The position numbers and the translations under genes are program-made. From the NCBI GenBank assembly GCA_020437395.1, contig JAGQWJ010000019.1:38-52637 (forward strand): DNA of 52,600 bases, in the 5' to 3' direction. The notes beneath the pieces are model-generated. The model saw only the letters and a list, made by a program, of their open reading frames with translations, did no database searches and was not told the origin of the DNA. The stretch's first letter is position 1. The number at the start of each line of letters is the position of its first letter. This document shows positions 1 to 9,337 of this stretch, one piece after another. This DNA comes from Ignavibacteriota bacterium (lineage in GTDB: Bacteria > Bacteroidota > Ignavibacteria > Kapaibacteriales > UBA2268).

Positions 1-2
1 AA

Positions 3-740
3 CTTGGTGAAATGAGTTGGCTTTATGCATGGTTAGCTGTAATACTATTTACATTAGTTATGCAATATATAGCACCCAAATGGATAATGCCTCTGTTTAA
101 TAAATTCAAACCACTAGAAGATGGAGAATTAAAGCAAGGTATATTGGAATTTGCAGATAAAGTTGATTTCCAATTGCAAGATATATTTATAATGGATGGT
201 TCAAAGCGTTCATCAAAATCAAATGCTTTCTTTACTGGTTTTGGTAAAAATAAAAGAATTGCATTATTCGATACATTAGTAGAGAAGCACACAACTGGTG
301 AGTTAGTATCCGTATTAGCTCATGAGATAGGTCACTATAAACGTAAACATATATTTCAAGGGATTCTTATAAGCATTCTACATACTGGGGTGCTATTCTA
401 TTTATTATCTTTATTTTTATATCAGGAAGATTTATATTTCGCATTTTACATGGATAGCACACCTATTTACGCTGGGTTTCTATTTTTCTCACTTCTCTAT
501 AGTCCATTAGAAACTTTATTGTCAGTTGTGATGAATATATTATCAAGAAAAAATGAATATGAAGCAGACGAGTTTGCAGTAATTGGTAGGACGAATAAAG
601 AAGACATGATATCTGCATTAAAAAAACTTTCTAAAGATAATCTATCAAATTTAACGCCTCACAAATGGTACGTTTTTATGAATTACTCTCATCCACCAGT
701 AATTGAAAGGATAAAAGCTATTAATTTAATAAAAATATAA
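3..740 (+). CDS. M48 (Ste24-type) zinc metalloprotease, 5'-truncated by the window edge
   Basis: This is the C-terminal part of an integral-membrane M48 peptidase of the Ste24/CAAX prenyl protease type. The frame is open to the left edge, so the ATG at 12 is probably internal: the 242 residues seen are well short of the roughly 400 expected for the family. Visible marks are the family block MDGSKRSSKSNAFFTGFGKN, the zinc motif HEIGH, hydrophobic segments after it, and a downstream EYEADEFA block that carries the third (Glu) zinc ligand in this family. It probably cleaves membrane or membrane-proximal peptides; the physiological substrate in bacteria is not deducible. It converges with clpS, the two stop codons abutting with no spacer. 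Family assignment is firm; the N-terminus is unseen. Confidence 0.9.
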   Translation, partial: LGEMSWLYAWLAVILFTLVMQYIAPKWIMPLFNKFKPLEDGELKQGILEFADKVDFQLQDIFIMDGSKRSSKSNAFFTGFGKNKRIALFDTLVEKHTTGELVSVLAHEIGHYKRKHIFQGILISILHTGVLFYLLSLFLYQEDLYFAFYMDSTPIYAGFLFFSLLYSPLETLLSVVMNILSRKNEYEADEFAVIGRTNKEDMISALKKLSKDNLSNLTPHKWYVFMNYSHPPVIERIKAINLIKI

Positions 741-1049
741 TTACATTTCAATTTCAGTATGTAGAGCTATTTCTTCTAGCACTGCACTAACTCGTAAACA
801 TTCGGGCATGTCACCAGCAAAAGCAACAGCTTTACCAGAGTTATGAACCTGCCAAGTTATCTGTTGGGCTTTGTCATAATCGCAGTTTGTTGCCTTAATT
901 AATTGATTTATTACCTCATCAAATGTGTGCCACTCATCATCATAGAGTATGACTTTTGTTGGATTAGCAACATCAACTTCGACAAGTTCTTCAATTTCTG
1001 GAGATTCTTGCTGATCCGTCATATAAATGTTGATTCTTTCTATATTCAT
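741..1049 (-). CDS. clpS: ATP-dependent Clp protease adaptor ClpS
   Basis: ClpS is the cytoplasmic adaptor that delivers N-degron substrates to the ClpA/ClpC-ClpP protease. The 102-residue protein has the usual length and shows the core fold landmarks: a V-I-L-Y-D-D-E-W-H-T-F strand/turn, the helix ending DYDKAQQITWQVHNSGKAVA, and a C-terminal ELHTEIE-like strand (here ALHTEIEM). The first ATG is at 1049; a second in-frame ATG at codon 10 (MTDQQES) is equally plausible, since neither has a strong Shine-Dalgarno and the first nine residues are atypical. The stop codon directly abuts that of the convergent M48 gene. Divergent from the barrel gene at 1262. Confidence 0.9.
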   Translation of the reverse strand: MNIERINIYMTDQQESPEIEELVEVDVANPTKVILYDDEWHTFDEVINQLIKATNCDYDKAQQITWQVHNSGKAVAFAGDMPECLRVSAVLEEIALHTEIEM

Positions 1050-1261
1050 ATTAGAGTTAAATTATTAGGATTGCAAAAATACAAAAATTTGAATACTTAG
1101 AAGAAGAATTATGTAGGTAAAAATTATAAAAATTAATAGTTCTCAACAGACAATGATTTAAAGTGTTTTGGAACAACCCTTAAATTATAAAAAATCATTG
1201 AAAGAAAAAAGTTGTATAACACTTTCTATTTGCATAGTTTAGAGAGTATTTCTTTATTTAT
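1050..1261. other. Divergent intergenic region between clpS and the barrel gene
   Basis: This 212-base AT-rich stretch must hold promoters for clpS (leftward) and for the barrel/giant protein pair (rightward). I looked for the Bacteroidota-type -7 element TAnnTTTG and saw only imperfect matches (for example around CTATTTGC near 1227), so I do not call a promoter. No hairpin, repeat or small gene is evident. Confidence 0.5.
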
Positions 1262-2959
1262 GTGAATAAAATGTTATGTTGGATATTAATATTCTTATTG
1301 ACAGCTCTCAATTCGTTTTTATTAAGTCAAACTGAAGAAGAAAACAAGATACAGTTTACGGGAAATGCGTCAATCACTCAAGAGGTATATCAATTCGAGG
1401 CCTCAGATTCTACTCTGCAAGCAAGAAGATTACCAAACCAAACACGATTTACTTTCAATTCAAGTTTGGACTACGGAATGCTTCAAGTACCAATTACATT
1501 AGTATTAAGTACTAGACAAAGTAATTACTTGACTGCAAAAGCTCCTACACAAAGCTTTATGCAATACCTACAAAATCCACTTAACTACATTAGTATTGCG
1601 CCTAAATATGAATGGGCTCAATTTCAAATTGGATCACAGGCGCCTCAATTTTCTGATTTGACTATGGGAAATAGGCAGATATTTGGGATTGGTATGGATT
1701 TGCTACCAAATGATTTTAGGATTGCCTCATTCTATGGGATATCGCAAAGGGGAATTGAACCATTGGGAAATCAACTCCAAGGAACATACACACAATATAT
1801 TTACGGTGCAAAGTTTCAATATGGAAAAGAAAAGACGGGCTCTATAGGTCTAAATTTTGCTGCGTTTTATGATGATACGAACTCAATCCAGAATATACCT
1901 TCTGCTACTAGTATTTATCCTGAAGAGGGGCTAATAAGCAGTATTAATTTCTCTATACCTTTTACAGAAAAAATATATCTATATTCAGAGGTAGCAACTT
2001 CTGCTTTTACACGGAATCAGTTTTCAGATAAAGTAGTTTTCAACGGAATTGAAGTTGATTTATATATTCAGGAAGCTAAGTCATCTACTTTGATAGACGG
2101 TGCAGCCAAATCTCGTTTAGTAATCGACTACGGAAATTGGGGACTAAACGCCCAAGGTATTTATGTAAGCGATGGATTTAGATCAGTGGGCTATCAATTC
2201 TTTGTAAGTGATAGAGTTGAATATACAATTGGAGGGAATTATAGGACAGAAGATTCAAAGTTCAATGTAAATGGTTCGATTGGGCAGCGTTTCAATAATT
2301 TACAAGAAACGAAATCTACTACTACAAATCAAATAATTGCAAATTGTAATATTTTCTATCAATTGACAGATGATTTTAGTGCAAATATAAGTTATACAAA
2401 CTTTGGAATTAGAAATAACACATTAAATGATACCTTGAAGTTAGAAATGGTGTCAAATTCTTTTTCCTTCACGCCTTCATATAGATTCGAAACAGATTGG
2501 ACCAACAATAATTTGAATTTAGTAATTGCGGCTGATGATTTTGAAGACTTTAATACTTTAACAGGTGAATTCCGAACAAACTCCACCAAGAATGCATCAT
2601 TAGTGTTTGTATCTGCATTGAAAGATATTCCTTTTTCAGGCAATTTATTCACTACTTACGTGACAAATAATTTGCCAAATGCTAACTTAGAACTAATTTC
2701 AATTGGCTTCGGTGGTAACTATAGACTATTGGACAACACCTTTGTACCTGGATTAAGATTAAGTTTAAACCAATCATCAATTGGTAGCAATACAGATGAT
2801 ATTAAAATTGGTGTTCGTTTTACATCAAGATATAAATTAGAGAATGATTTGATTTTAAGATTGAACTATAGCTTGAATGATTATAGTTATGGTTCTTCGA
2901 GATCTAATGCTACATTCACAGAAAATTATTTGCAATTTGGATTGAGCTATTCATTCTGA
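1262..2959 (+). CDS. Outer-membrane beta-barrel-like protein, partner of the giant secreted protein
   Basis: A 565-residue exported protein of no family I can name with certainty. It opens with a signal peptide (LCWILIFLLTALNSFLLSQ) and then consists almost wholly of alternating amphipathic strands rich in Tyr, Asn, Ser and Phe. It ends in LQFGLSYSF, an aromatic C-terminus as expected for a BAM-inserted outer-membrane barrel. The start is GTG at 1262, which gives a Lys-containing n-region (MNKML); the ATG at 1271 is the alternative and would leave no basic residue before the hydrophobic core. The next gene begins 16 bases after the stop, so the two are very likely co-transcribed, suggesting that this barrel anchors or exports the giant protein. 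Role is inferred from context only. Confidence 0.75.
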   Translation: MNKMLCWILIFLLTALNSFLLSQTEEENKIQFTGNASITQEVYQFEASDSTLQARRLPNQTRFTFNSSLDYGMLQVPITLVLSTRQSNYLTAKAPTQSFMQYLQNPLNYISIAPKYEWAQFQIGSQAPQFSDLTMGNRQIFGIGMDLLPNDFRIASFYGISQRGIEPLGNQLQGTYTQYIYGAKFQYGKEKTGSIGLNFAAFYDDTNSIQNIPSATSIYPEEGLISSINFSIPFTEKIYLYSEVATSAFTRNQFSDKVVFNGIEVDLYIQEAKSSTLIDGAAKSRLVIDYGNWGLNAQGIYVSDGFRSVGYQFFVSDRVEYTIGGNYRTEDSKFNVNGSIGQRFNNLQETKSTTTNQIIANCNIFYQLTDDFSANISYTNFGIRNNTLNDTLKLEMVSNSFSFTPSYRFETDWTNNNLNLVIAADDFEDFNTLTGEFRTNSTKNASLVFVSALKDIPFSGNLFTTYVTNNLPNANLELISIGFGGNYRLLDNTFVPGLRLSLNQSSIGSNTDDIKIGVRFTSRYKLENDLILRLNYSLNDYSYGSSRSNATFTENYLQFGLSYSF

Positions 2960-2965
2960 TTTGCT

Positions 2966-2970
2966 AGGAG
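2966..2970 (+). promoter_or_regulatory. Shine-Dalgarno AGGAG deciding the start of the giant gene
   Basis: AGGAG lies five bases before the ATG at 2976. This favours 2976 over the in-frame TTG at 2961 as the start and gives a conventional signal peptide MKKIIYLLFVALMVV. The same AGGAG signal precedes other long surface-protein genes in this window. Confidence 0.8.
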
Positions 2971-2975
2971 TTATT

Positions 2976-5900
2976 ATGAAAAAAATAATCTACTTACTAT
3001 TCGTTGCTTTAATGGTAGTTAGCACTACCATAAGTCAGGATTTACAGGTTCAGATTATAATGTCACCAAAACCATCGCCATATCTTACAGATTGGCAAGA
3101 CAAAAGTGAAACTATTCAATTAGTAGTAACAAACTTGACTGAAAATGAGATAAATTTCCGAATAGGTGCAAAAGTATTTGCTGGTTCACAATTCGATAAT
3201 AATCTACAAGCCGCAACAAAGTTGATTTCAATGCCAGTTCATTCCATAATTGGGTTTGAAACTATAATTTTTGATGGGGTTGATATTGTTCCGTATGAAG
3301 CGATTGAGTTTTATAATAGTGTTGAGCAATCAGTGATTAGAACAGGTAAATTACCCTCTCGTGATTATACAATATGCTTAACACTATACGAAGAAATAAG
3401 TGGTAGTGAATTAACAACGCCAGTTTGTAAACCTTTCTTCTTAGATTCATATCAACAACCGAATTTGATATACCCTATTAACAACTCAGATATTCCAATC
3501 ACATCATTGCAAGGACAAGTCTTCAGATGGACACCCGTAGTTCCTACACCCAGTGGTATTGTTAACTATACCTTGTTTGGAATGAGAGTAGAATCTTGGC
3601 AACAACCAATGCAAGCTTTCAAAGTAAATAATCCATTTTTTGAGATTGAACTCCCATTGCAAACCCAATCTGTTTGGCCACCTGATTTCGATTTACCAAA
3701 TATAGGAGAAACTATAGTGTGGTCTGTAAGAGCAACTGATGAAGAAGGAAGGCCAATTGGTGAACAAGATGGGATAGCTACTCCTTACGTTTTCAATGTT
3801 ATTGATGTTGGTATTGATAAAGCTGACCTTTGTAACTGTAAGCCAGTCACAGATGGAGCTTCAATAAGAGCTGCAAGTGACTTAGGAGCTGATGCATTTA
3901 CTTCTGGAAATACTATTTTCTTAAAGAAAGGAGAACCTGAAAAAGCATTAGTTGCACACGAGGCGGCACACGTAGTTCAGCAAAGAAGCTCAAATATTGA
4001 TGGTAATCGGAAAACTGAACCTATCGTAACATTTGACAACTTTCTTAAAAATTCAACTAAATTGATCCCTGATATAGAAATCACTTATAATTGGAATTTT
4101 TTTGGTGTGAATAATGATGGAACCACATTTACTAGTGAGTCAAATAAAAGTGAGTTTATATTCGATTTTCCAGATTTAAAAGAAGGAAGACTTTCAGTCA
4201 CGGGAATGGTAATATGTGCAGCAAATACATGTCAATTCAAAAGTGATGTAAAAGTAATAGTTGATCAATCGAATACTGAGATTGAAAAGGAAAAAATTGA
4301 ACTATCTGATGTGCCAGATGGAGTAGTTGAAGTAGTTCCAGTTGATAGTGATGGTGATGGATTCTTAGACTATATTGATTTTAAAACAATGCAAAGACAA
4401 ACACCAAAAACAGATTTTGGAAGCTTTTTAAACAATATGCAGCCAGAATTGGTTGTTGATCTTAAGAAAGATAATGGGATAAGTTATATCGAATGCTATC
4501 CCAAGAAATATATAGCAGGAGAATTGAATCAAGAGAATAAGCAATGGCAAGGTATATTTAATTTCATATTTACAAGTGAAAATGGAGAAATTTATAATGG
4601 ATATAGGGAATCAGATATATTTATTTTTACTCCTCATAGCACTGGGAACTTGGAAATTCAATTTATTGGTACTTACTTACCAGATGGTGTTCATCCTTTG
4701 TTTGCAGATACATTGGGTATAAATATCAACTTCTTCAATGGTGGCAGCTCGACAGCAGAGGGAATTGAAGATTTCTCGACAAATATTATTTATAACCCAT
4801 TCAATACTTTAAACAATACTGAGTATGTCAATTTCGATTATCCTGATTTTGGTGGTAATTCTTTAGAATTTGTATCAAATGTTAAAAATTCTACTTTTCA
4901 AACTATTGAAATTGATTTAGAAGGTTTAGAACTATTAAACTTTTTTGAAGCATTCAGAAAACCACCCCCTTTATTCGAGTTACCTGGAGATCAAAAAGGT
5001 GAATTAGACTTAGGTGACTGGGCTGTTAAATTCGAACCAGCTGATGGTTCTTCTCCAATATTTATTAATTCAAGCCAAAGTAATGATTTCTATTTTATTC
5101 CACCATGTAGTGGGATATTAGATGTAAACTTTAAAGGAAAGGAAAAAGGGAAAAACGATAATAAGAAAGAAGAAACATTAGATTTGAATTACAAAAAAAT
5201 TGTCTTAAGTAATCCCTCAGTAAATAAAAACAAAGGGAAGAATAAAACTAAAGACAAAAAAGTAATTGATTTAACTCAGTTACAAGAGCTAGACAAAAAA
5301 TCTCAAAAGTTATTTATAGGACCACTTGAGAAAATAGAGAAGAATAAATTGAAGCTCACGGATATGACAGATGAGTTGGATTTTACTGAAATTATATTGC
5401 CTGTTCCGAGAACAAACAAACTAAGCAAGAAAGGAAGTCCTTTATACAGCTCAAATGGAGTAGGTGGCGAAATTACTTTATTCGAGGGGATATACTCTAA
5501 TTGTAGTACATATCTTAGCCAAACAAACTATTACATAATCCCAAGTGGAATAAGCTATGTTAATGAAAACGGAATAGAAGAAGAAATACCAATTAATCAA
5601 AATGAAAAAAGTGTTAAATATGCTCGGAAAAGTACAGAAAACGATCATATAGGAAATTATAATTTTTCCATTTCAATTTTGAAGGAAGAATTAAAATTTT
5701 CAGGATCAAGCGAAGAAATAGATGAAGAAATAACCCCAACTCTATTAAGAATAGATTATAGTATTCCAAAATCGGAAATAGGAAGATCAGAACTAATTAG
5801 CCTTGTGGAAGATATTGCATTCACTAAATATGGAAATATTGAAAAGAACATTAGCAACAAAGGAGAAAGTTGTGAATCTTCATTTTTTGTTGATATTTAT

Positions 5901-8900
5901 AGTTCAATTTATCAGCATAGATCAGCACCACTGACAAGGATATATGTAGATGGTATTAGAACAACAGACGTTAAAGAATCACAATTGAACTTCACGACTG
6001 TTGGAACAAACCTTTTAAGTGATAATCCAAATGAACTTGCCGATTTGATAAAACAATGGTTCACTGACAATAAAATAGGATTTAATAATATTAGTAATGC
6101 TAAAGTTACAGAACAGACTATTAATCAATATACTACTAAATCAATTTCTTGTGAACCAATTAGTCTCAGCTTTAATCAAAGAATTTCAAAATACACGGAA
6201 GTATCGGGCAAAAGTTACTGGAATAATCAGCTAAGCACTCATAATATCGAACTAAAAACAGAGAATTATAGAGATATATTAGCTAACAATCTATTAAAAA
6301 GCTCAATGCAAGTAGAAATAGATTCGAAAATTAACACTTCTAGAAAATTACAATGGCAAAATCCAGAGAGTATAAATTTAAAAATATTTTCATCTGATAA
6401 TGTTGATTTAAAAAATCTTTTAAATATGAGATCAATATCAACGAATAATTTAGAATTTACCCCACCACTACTTTATAATTTATTCGATAAAGACCCTTTA
6501 ATAATAAACAACATAATCCAAGAGTTAGAATCGACAAATCCAATTCTGACTAAGAAGTCAATAAATGGTGGGCAATACGATTTATCAGATAGTGATTTGG
6601 TAAAAGGTTCCCTTTATTTTGCATTATTGGAAGAAAGTAGTGACCCAAGTAATATGACTTTACTCCCATTTTGGATTCCAGAAAGTTATAATGATTCAAA
6701 AAGTAGCAAAGGGAATATCTCATCTGATTTTACTTACGAGCCAGGGTTCAAAATAATATCACCAAAGCCTGGGGATGAATATGAATTACTTAACAATAAT
6801 TATACATTTACAAGATTAGACAATGACGAAGGTATATACTATACTTTATATTATGAGAACTCCTCAACGAATAATCCAGAAATAAAAAAAGACTGTGATT
6901 CTATAGCTACGAATACAGAAAACCCATTTGGTCCAAACTCAAGTGAAGAATGGATTGCTTTAAGAGACTCGCTAAGGCAAGCAGAGTCAGATTTAGATTA
7001 CTGGAGAAATCGTTGTCCACAAGAAGATGAAAGGAATGAAGTCCGTGAAAATAACATTAGAATATTAAATCAGAATATAGAAAGATTAAAACAGTGGGCA
7101 AGAGAACTAGGAATTAGTTTACCAGAGAACAAAGATTGCAATTTTAGAGAATGTTGTCCCCCAAATGGTGATTGTTGCGAAGGAATAGATCCAAGTACTG
7201 AAGAAGGACGTTCGGCATATTTAGAGAAAATGCGTTGCATTACCAGAAGGTTAAATGAATTGAATGGTACTATGAATGCTGATATGGGAAATTTTATTGA
7301 CCAAATGAATTTTTGGAATAGACGAGAAGATTCTAGAAATACATGGATAATGTATCATTGGTATTTCTCGAATGTAGAATGGATTTTGTCAGGTGGCCCT
7401 ATAACTGATGCAATAGACTATATGAAAGAACACACAGGGTTCAACGATTTAGTGGAGTGGTTAGGTCGAGAAGCATGGAATAGATTCTGTAGTGGATTCA
7501 ATTTGACGGACGAACAATGTGATCAAGCAAAACAGTTACTCCGCGATATACAAGATGCTAAAGAAAAGTATGACGATGCTAAAGAAGCAGCTGATGCAGT
7601 AAAGGAGATAATTATGGCAGCAAGAAATAGTCGTGGTTTCCCCCCTGCTCTAATTATCAAAATGACAGCAATGATGGCTGGAGCAGTTGCTGAAGAAACA
7701 GGTAATATGGTTGAGTTTTATAATTCAAAATTTCTTGAAATGACGGGAACAGCACAGAATGTTATGAATACAATGTTGTGTTTAAAACAATACTATGCAC
7801 TTGTTTCCGAAATGGATAAAAAATGTGGTAATTTTTGCGAAGAAACTATAACTCATTTGGAACAAGAAGTTGAAAGATTAAAAAAAGAGAAAGATAGAGT
7901 AAGAGATGCATTTATAGAAAGTGAAAGAAATAGTGCAAGAGAAGCAGGAGAAAGTATAGATGAAGCAATAAGAAGAATATTATCTTTTTTCAACGACCCA
8001 ATTGGTCACAATAGACTTATGTGTTGCTCCGAAGGCAATGAGACACAAATCTTCAATTACCCAGAAGATGAAAATAAAAATGATTGTGCGAAGATGATAG
8101 CAAATCAACTTAAACTGTCTTTAGGTGAGAAATACTGCTGGTTGAAAATAACGGTTACAGTTATTTGTACTCAAAGAAACACTGAAATCAATTATGAATT
8201 CGAAGTAATGAGAGAAAGAAATGAGGACTGCTGTCCTGATGATATTGAAGAGATTCCAATAGGTGGAAGAAGAGGTGATGATTTGGGAGAAGATGAAGAG
8301 GGAGAAATAGTACCACCTAATGGTAGTTCAAATACAAATGGTGGACGAATAAGAATAGGTGCAGGAAATGATGGTGGCCCGAACGATAGTCCAGCTGGGA
8401 GTGGTCAGAGAACTACTCCTTGGCAACCTGTCCCTGAGGACAAACCTCCTCACAGAGGAGACAAAGGTAAGTGCGTATGTGATATCAAATTGACTTATAA
8501 TGGTAAAGGGTTAAAACCAAATGGGAAAATAGTCGTTGATTATGGCTCACCAGCGAGTATATCGGCTGCAGGTAAATGTGAAGGAGATTGTTTCAAAGAT
8601 GGTAATTGGCTGGTTGTTGATCCTCCACCAATGAATAATTTTCCGTTTATAAATATTCCTCCTACTAAATTTGTAGGTACTAATTTCAGCACATCGAAAA
8701 ACTTTGGCTTCTATATCCCTGGTCAATGGAACTTTAGGTTTTATCAACGTTGTTCAGATGGTAGTTTATGTAGTGTTGGGTTAAAGATAATAGTCAAAAA
8801 ACCTGATAGACCGGACAAAGGAAAACCAGATTTTGATATAGATACGACTGATCAAGATACTGACCGTTGTGGTGCTGACACTTGTTTACAGATTGAATAC

Positions 8901-9218
8901 AACCACTATATAGGCAAGAATCCAAGCGTTAAAAAACGTATGTTTGGAGTGACGATTACCCGAAAATCAACTGGATTTACTAAGTTAGATTTAGATACCG
9001 AGTGTATTGAAGTATGCTTGAATGACCAGAATAAGGTAACTTGGTTAATTAGAAGACCTGACGGTCGCTTAGATACGAAAGTAGGAGTTAATTTATATTC
9101 TATTTTATATGAATTTGATATAAAAGGAAAGTATGAAATCTGTATAATTGAACAGAAAGGATGTAAGAAAGGCATTAACAGGTCATACAGTAGAACTTTT
9201 TATGTAAAAGTAGAGTAA
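2976..9218 (+). CDS. Giant secreted protein: TANFOR-like N-terminus, DUF4157-like HEAAH motif, helical Cys-rich core
   Basis: A 2080-residue exported protein. In order: signal peptide (about 1-21); a beta-rich region to about 285 that resembles the TANFOR domain of Bacteroidota surface proteins (FRWTPVVPTPSGIVNYTLFG and similar blocks); a compact DUF4157-like stretch with LGADAFTSGNTIF followed by AHEAAHVVQQ, the HExxH histidines at residues 328 and 332; an Ig/PKD-like segment; an acidic DSDGDGFLD calcium-type loop near 456; a long beta-rich middle; a helical/coiled-coil region about 1325-1690 containing a Cys cluster (ECCPPNGDCC) near 1392; a Gly/Pro/Asp-rich linker about 1760-1830; and C-terminal Ig-like domains. 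There is no recognisable T9SS sorting domain, so export may depend on the upstream barrel. DUF4157 is known from proteins associated with extracellular contractile injection systems, but no such system is in the window. Function unknown. Confidence 0.8.
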   Translation: MKKIIYLLFVALMVVSTTISQDLQVQIIMSPKPSPYLTDWQDKSETIQLVVTNLTENEINFRIGAKVFAGSQFDNNLQAATKLISMPVHSIIGFETIIFDGVDIVPYEAIEFYNSVEQSVIRTGKLPSRDYTICLTLYEEISGSELTTPVCKPFFLDSYQQPNLIYPINNSDIPITSLQGQVFRWTPVVPTPSGIVNYTLFGMRVESWQQPMQAFKVNNPFFEIELPLQTQSVWPPDFDLPNIGETIVWSVRATDEEGRPIGEQDGIATPYVFNVIDVGIDKADLCNCKPVTDGASIRAASDLGADAFTSGNTIFLKKGEPEKALVAHEAAHVVQQRSSNIDGNRKTEPIVTFDNFLKNSTKLIPDIEITYNWNFFGVNNDGTTFTSESNKSEFIFDFPDLKEGRLSVTGMVICAANTCQFKSDVKVIVDQSNTEIEKEKIELSDVPDGVVEVVPVDSDGDGFLDYIDFKTMQRQTPKTDFGSFLNNMQPELVVDLKKDNGISYIECYPKKYIAGELNQENKQWQGIFNFIFTSENGEIYNGYRESDIFIFTPHSTGNLEIQFIGTYLPDGVHPLFADTLGININFFNGGSSTAEGIEDFSTNIIYNPFNTLNNTEYVNFDYPDFGGNSLEFVSNVKNSTFQTIEIDLEGLELLNFFEAFRKPPPLFELPGDQKGELDLGDWAVKFEPADGSSPIFINSSQSNDFYFIPPCSGILDVNFKGKEKGKNDNKKEETLDLNYKKIVLSNPSVNKNKGKNKTKDKKVIDLTQLQELDKKSQKLFIGPLEKIEKNKLKLTDMTDELDFTEIILPVPRTNKLSKKGSPLYSSNGVGGEITLFEGIYSNCSTYLSQTNYYIIPSGISYVNENGIEEEIPINQNEKSVKYARKSTENDHIGNYNFSISILKEELKFSGSSEEIDEEITPTLLRIDYSIPKSEIGRSELISLVEDIAFTKYGNIEKNISNKGESCESSFFVDIYSSIYQHRSAPLTRIYVDGIRTTDVKESQLNFTTVGTNLLSDNPNELADLIKQWFTDNKIGFNNISNAKVTEQTINQYTTKSISCEPISLSFNQRISKYTEVSGKSYWNNQLSTHNIELKTENYRDILANNLLKSSMQVEIDSKINTSRKLQWQNPESINLKIFSSDNVDLKNLLNMRSISTNNLEFTPPLLYNLFDKDPLIINNIIQELESTNPILTKKSINGGQYDLSDSDLVKGSLYFALLEESSDPSNMTLLPFWIPESYNDSKSSKGNISSDFTYEPGFKIISPKPGDEYELLNNNYTFTRLDNDEGIYYTLYYENSSTNNPEIKKDCDSIATNTENPFGPNSSEEWIALRDSLRQAESDLDYWRNRCPQEDERNEVRENNIRILNQNIERLKQWARELGISLPENKDCNFRECCPPNGDCCEGIDPSTEEGRSAYLEKMRCITRRLNELNGTMNADMGNFIDQMNFWNRREDSRNTWIMYHWYFSNVEWILSGGPITDAIDYMKEHTGFNDLVEWLGREAWNRFCSGFNLTDEQCDQAKQLLRDIQDAKEKYDDAKEAADAVKEIIMAARNSRGFPPALIIKMTAMMAGAVAEETGNMVEFYNSKFLEMTGTAQNVMNTMLCLKQYYALVSEMDKKCGNFCEETITHLEQEVERLKKEKDRVRDAFIESERNSAREAGESIDEAIRRILSFFNDPIGHNRLMCCSEGNETQIFNYPEDENKNDCAKMIANQLKLSLGEKYCWLKITVTVICTQRNTEINYEFEVMRERNEDCCPDDIEEIPIGGRRGDDLGEDEEGEIVPPNGSSNTNGGRIRIGAGNDGGPNDSPAGSGQRTTPWQPVPEDKPPHRGDKGKCVCDIKLTYNGKGLKPNGKIVVDYGSPASISAAGKCEGDCFKDGNWLVVDPPPMNNFPFINIPPTKFVGTNFSTSKNFGFYIPGQWNFRFYQRCSDGSLCSVGLKIIVKKPDRPDKGKPDFDIDTTDQDTDRCGADTCLQIEYNHYIGKNPSVKKRMFGVTITRKSTGFTKLDLDTECIEVCLNDQNKVTWLIRRPDGRLDTKVGVNLYSILYEFDIKGKYEICIIEQKGCKKGINRSYSRTFYVKVE

Positions 9219-9284
9219 TTCTGAAATAGGATTATTTTTAGGAGCTGAACTTTTGTTATGTTTGGCTTTTACATTTAAATAAAA

Positions 9285-9318
9285 AAACTCCCTTTTGATA
9301 AAACTCAATTGGGAGTTT
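9285..9318 (-). terminator. Rho-independent terminator of the cytochrome c peroxidase gene
   Basis: An inverted repeat AAACTCCC / GGGAGTTT with an 18-base loop. On the minus strand the stem is followed by a run of seven T (the A-run at 9281-9287), just past the peroxidase stop codon. It may also act for the rightward giant gene, but on that strand the T-tract is poor. Confidence 0.7.
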
Positions 9319-9337
9319 AATTTATGTCAATTTCATT

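Noticed and set aside
2961-2975. TTG at 2961 as the start of the giant gene
   Set aside because: The AGGAG site five bases before ATG 2976 and the resulting standard signal peptide make the downstream start clearly better.
3835-4005. Evidence of a contractile injection system because of the DUF4157-like motif
   Set aside because: No sheath, tube, baseplate, spike or AAA+ ATPase gene is present in the window; only the motif itself can be claimed.
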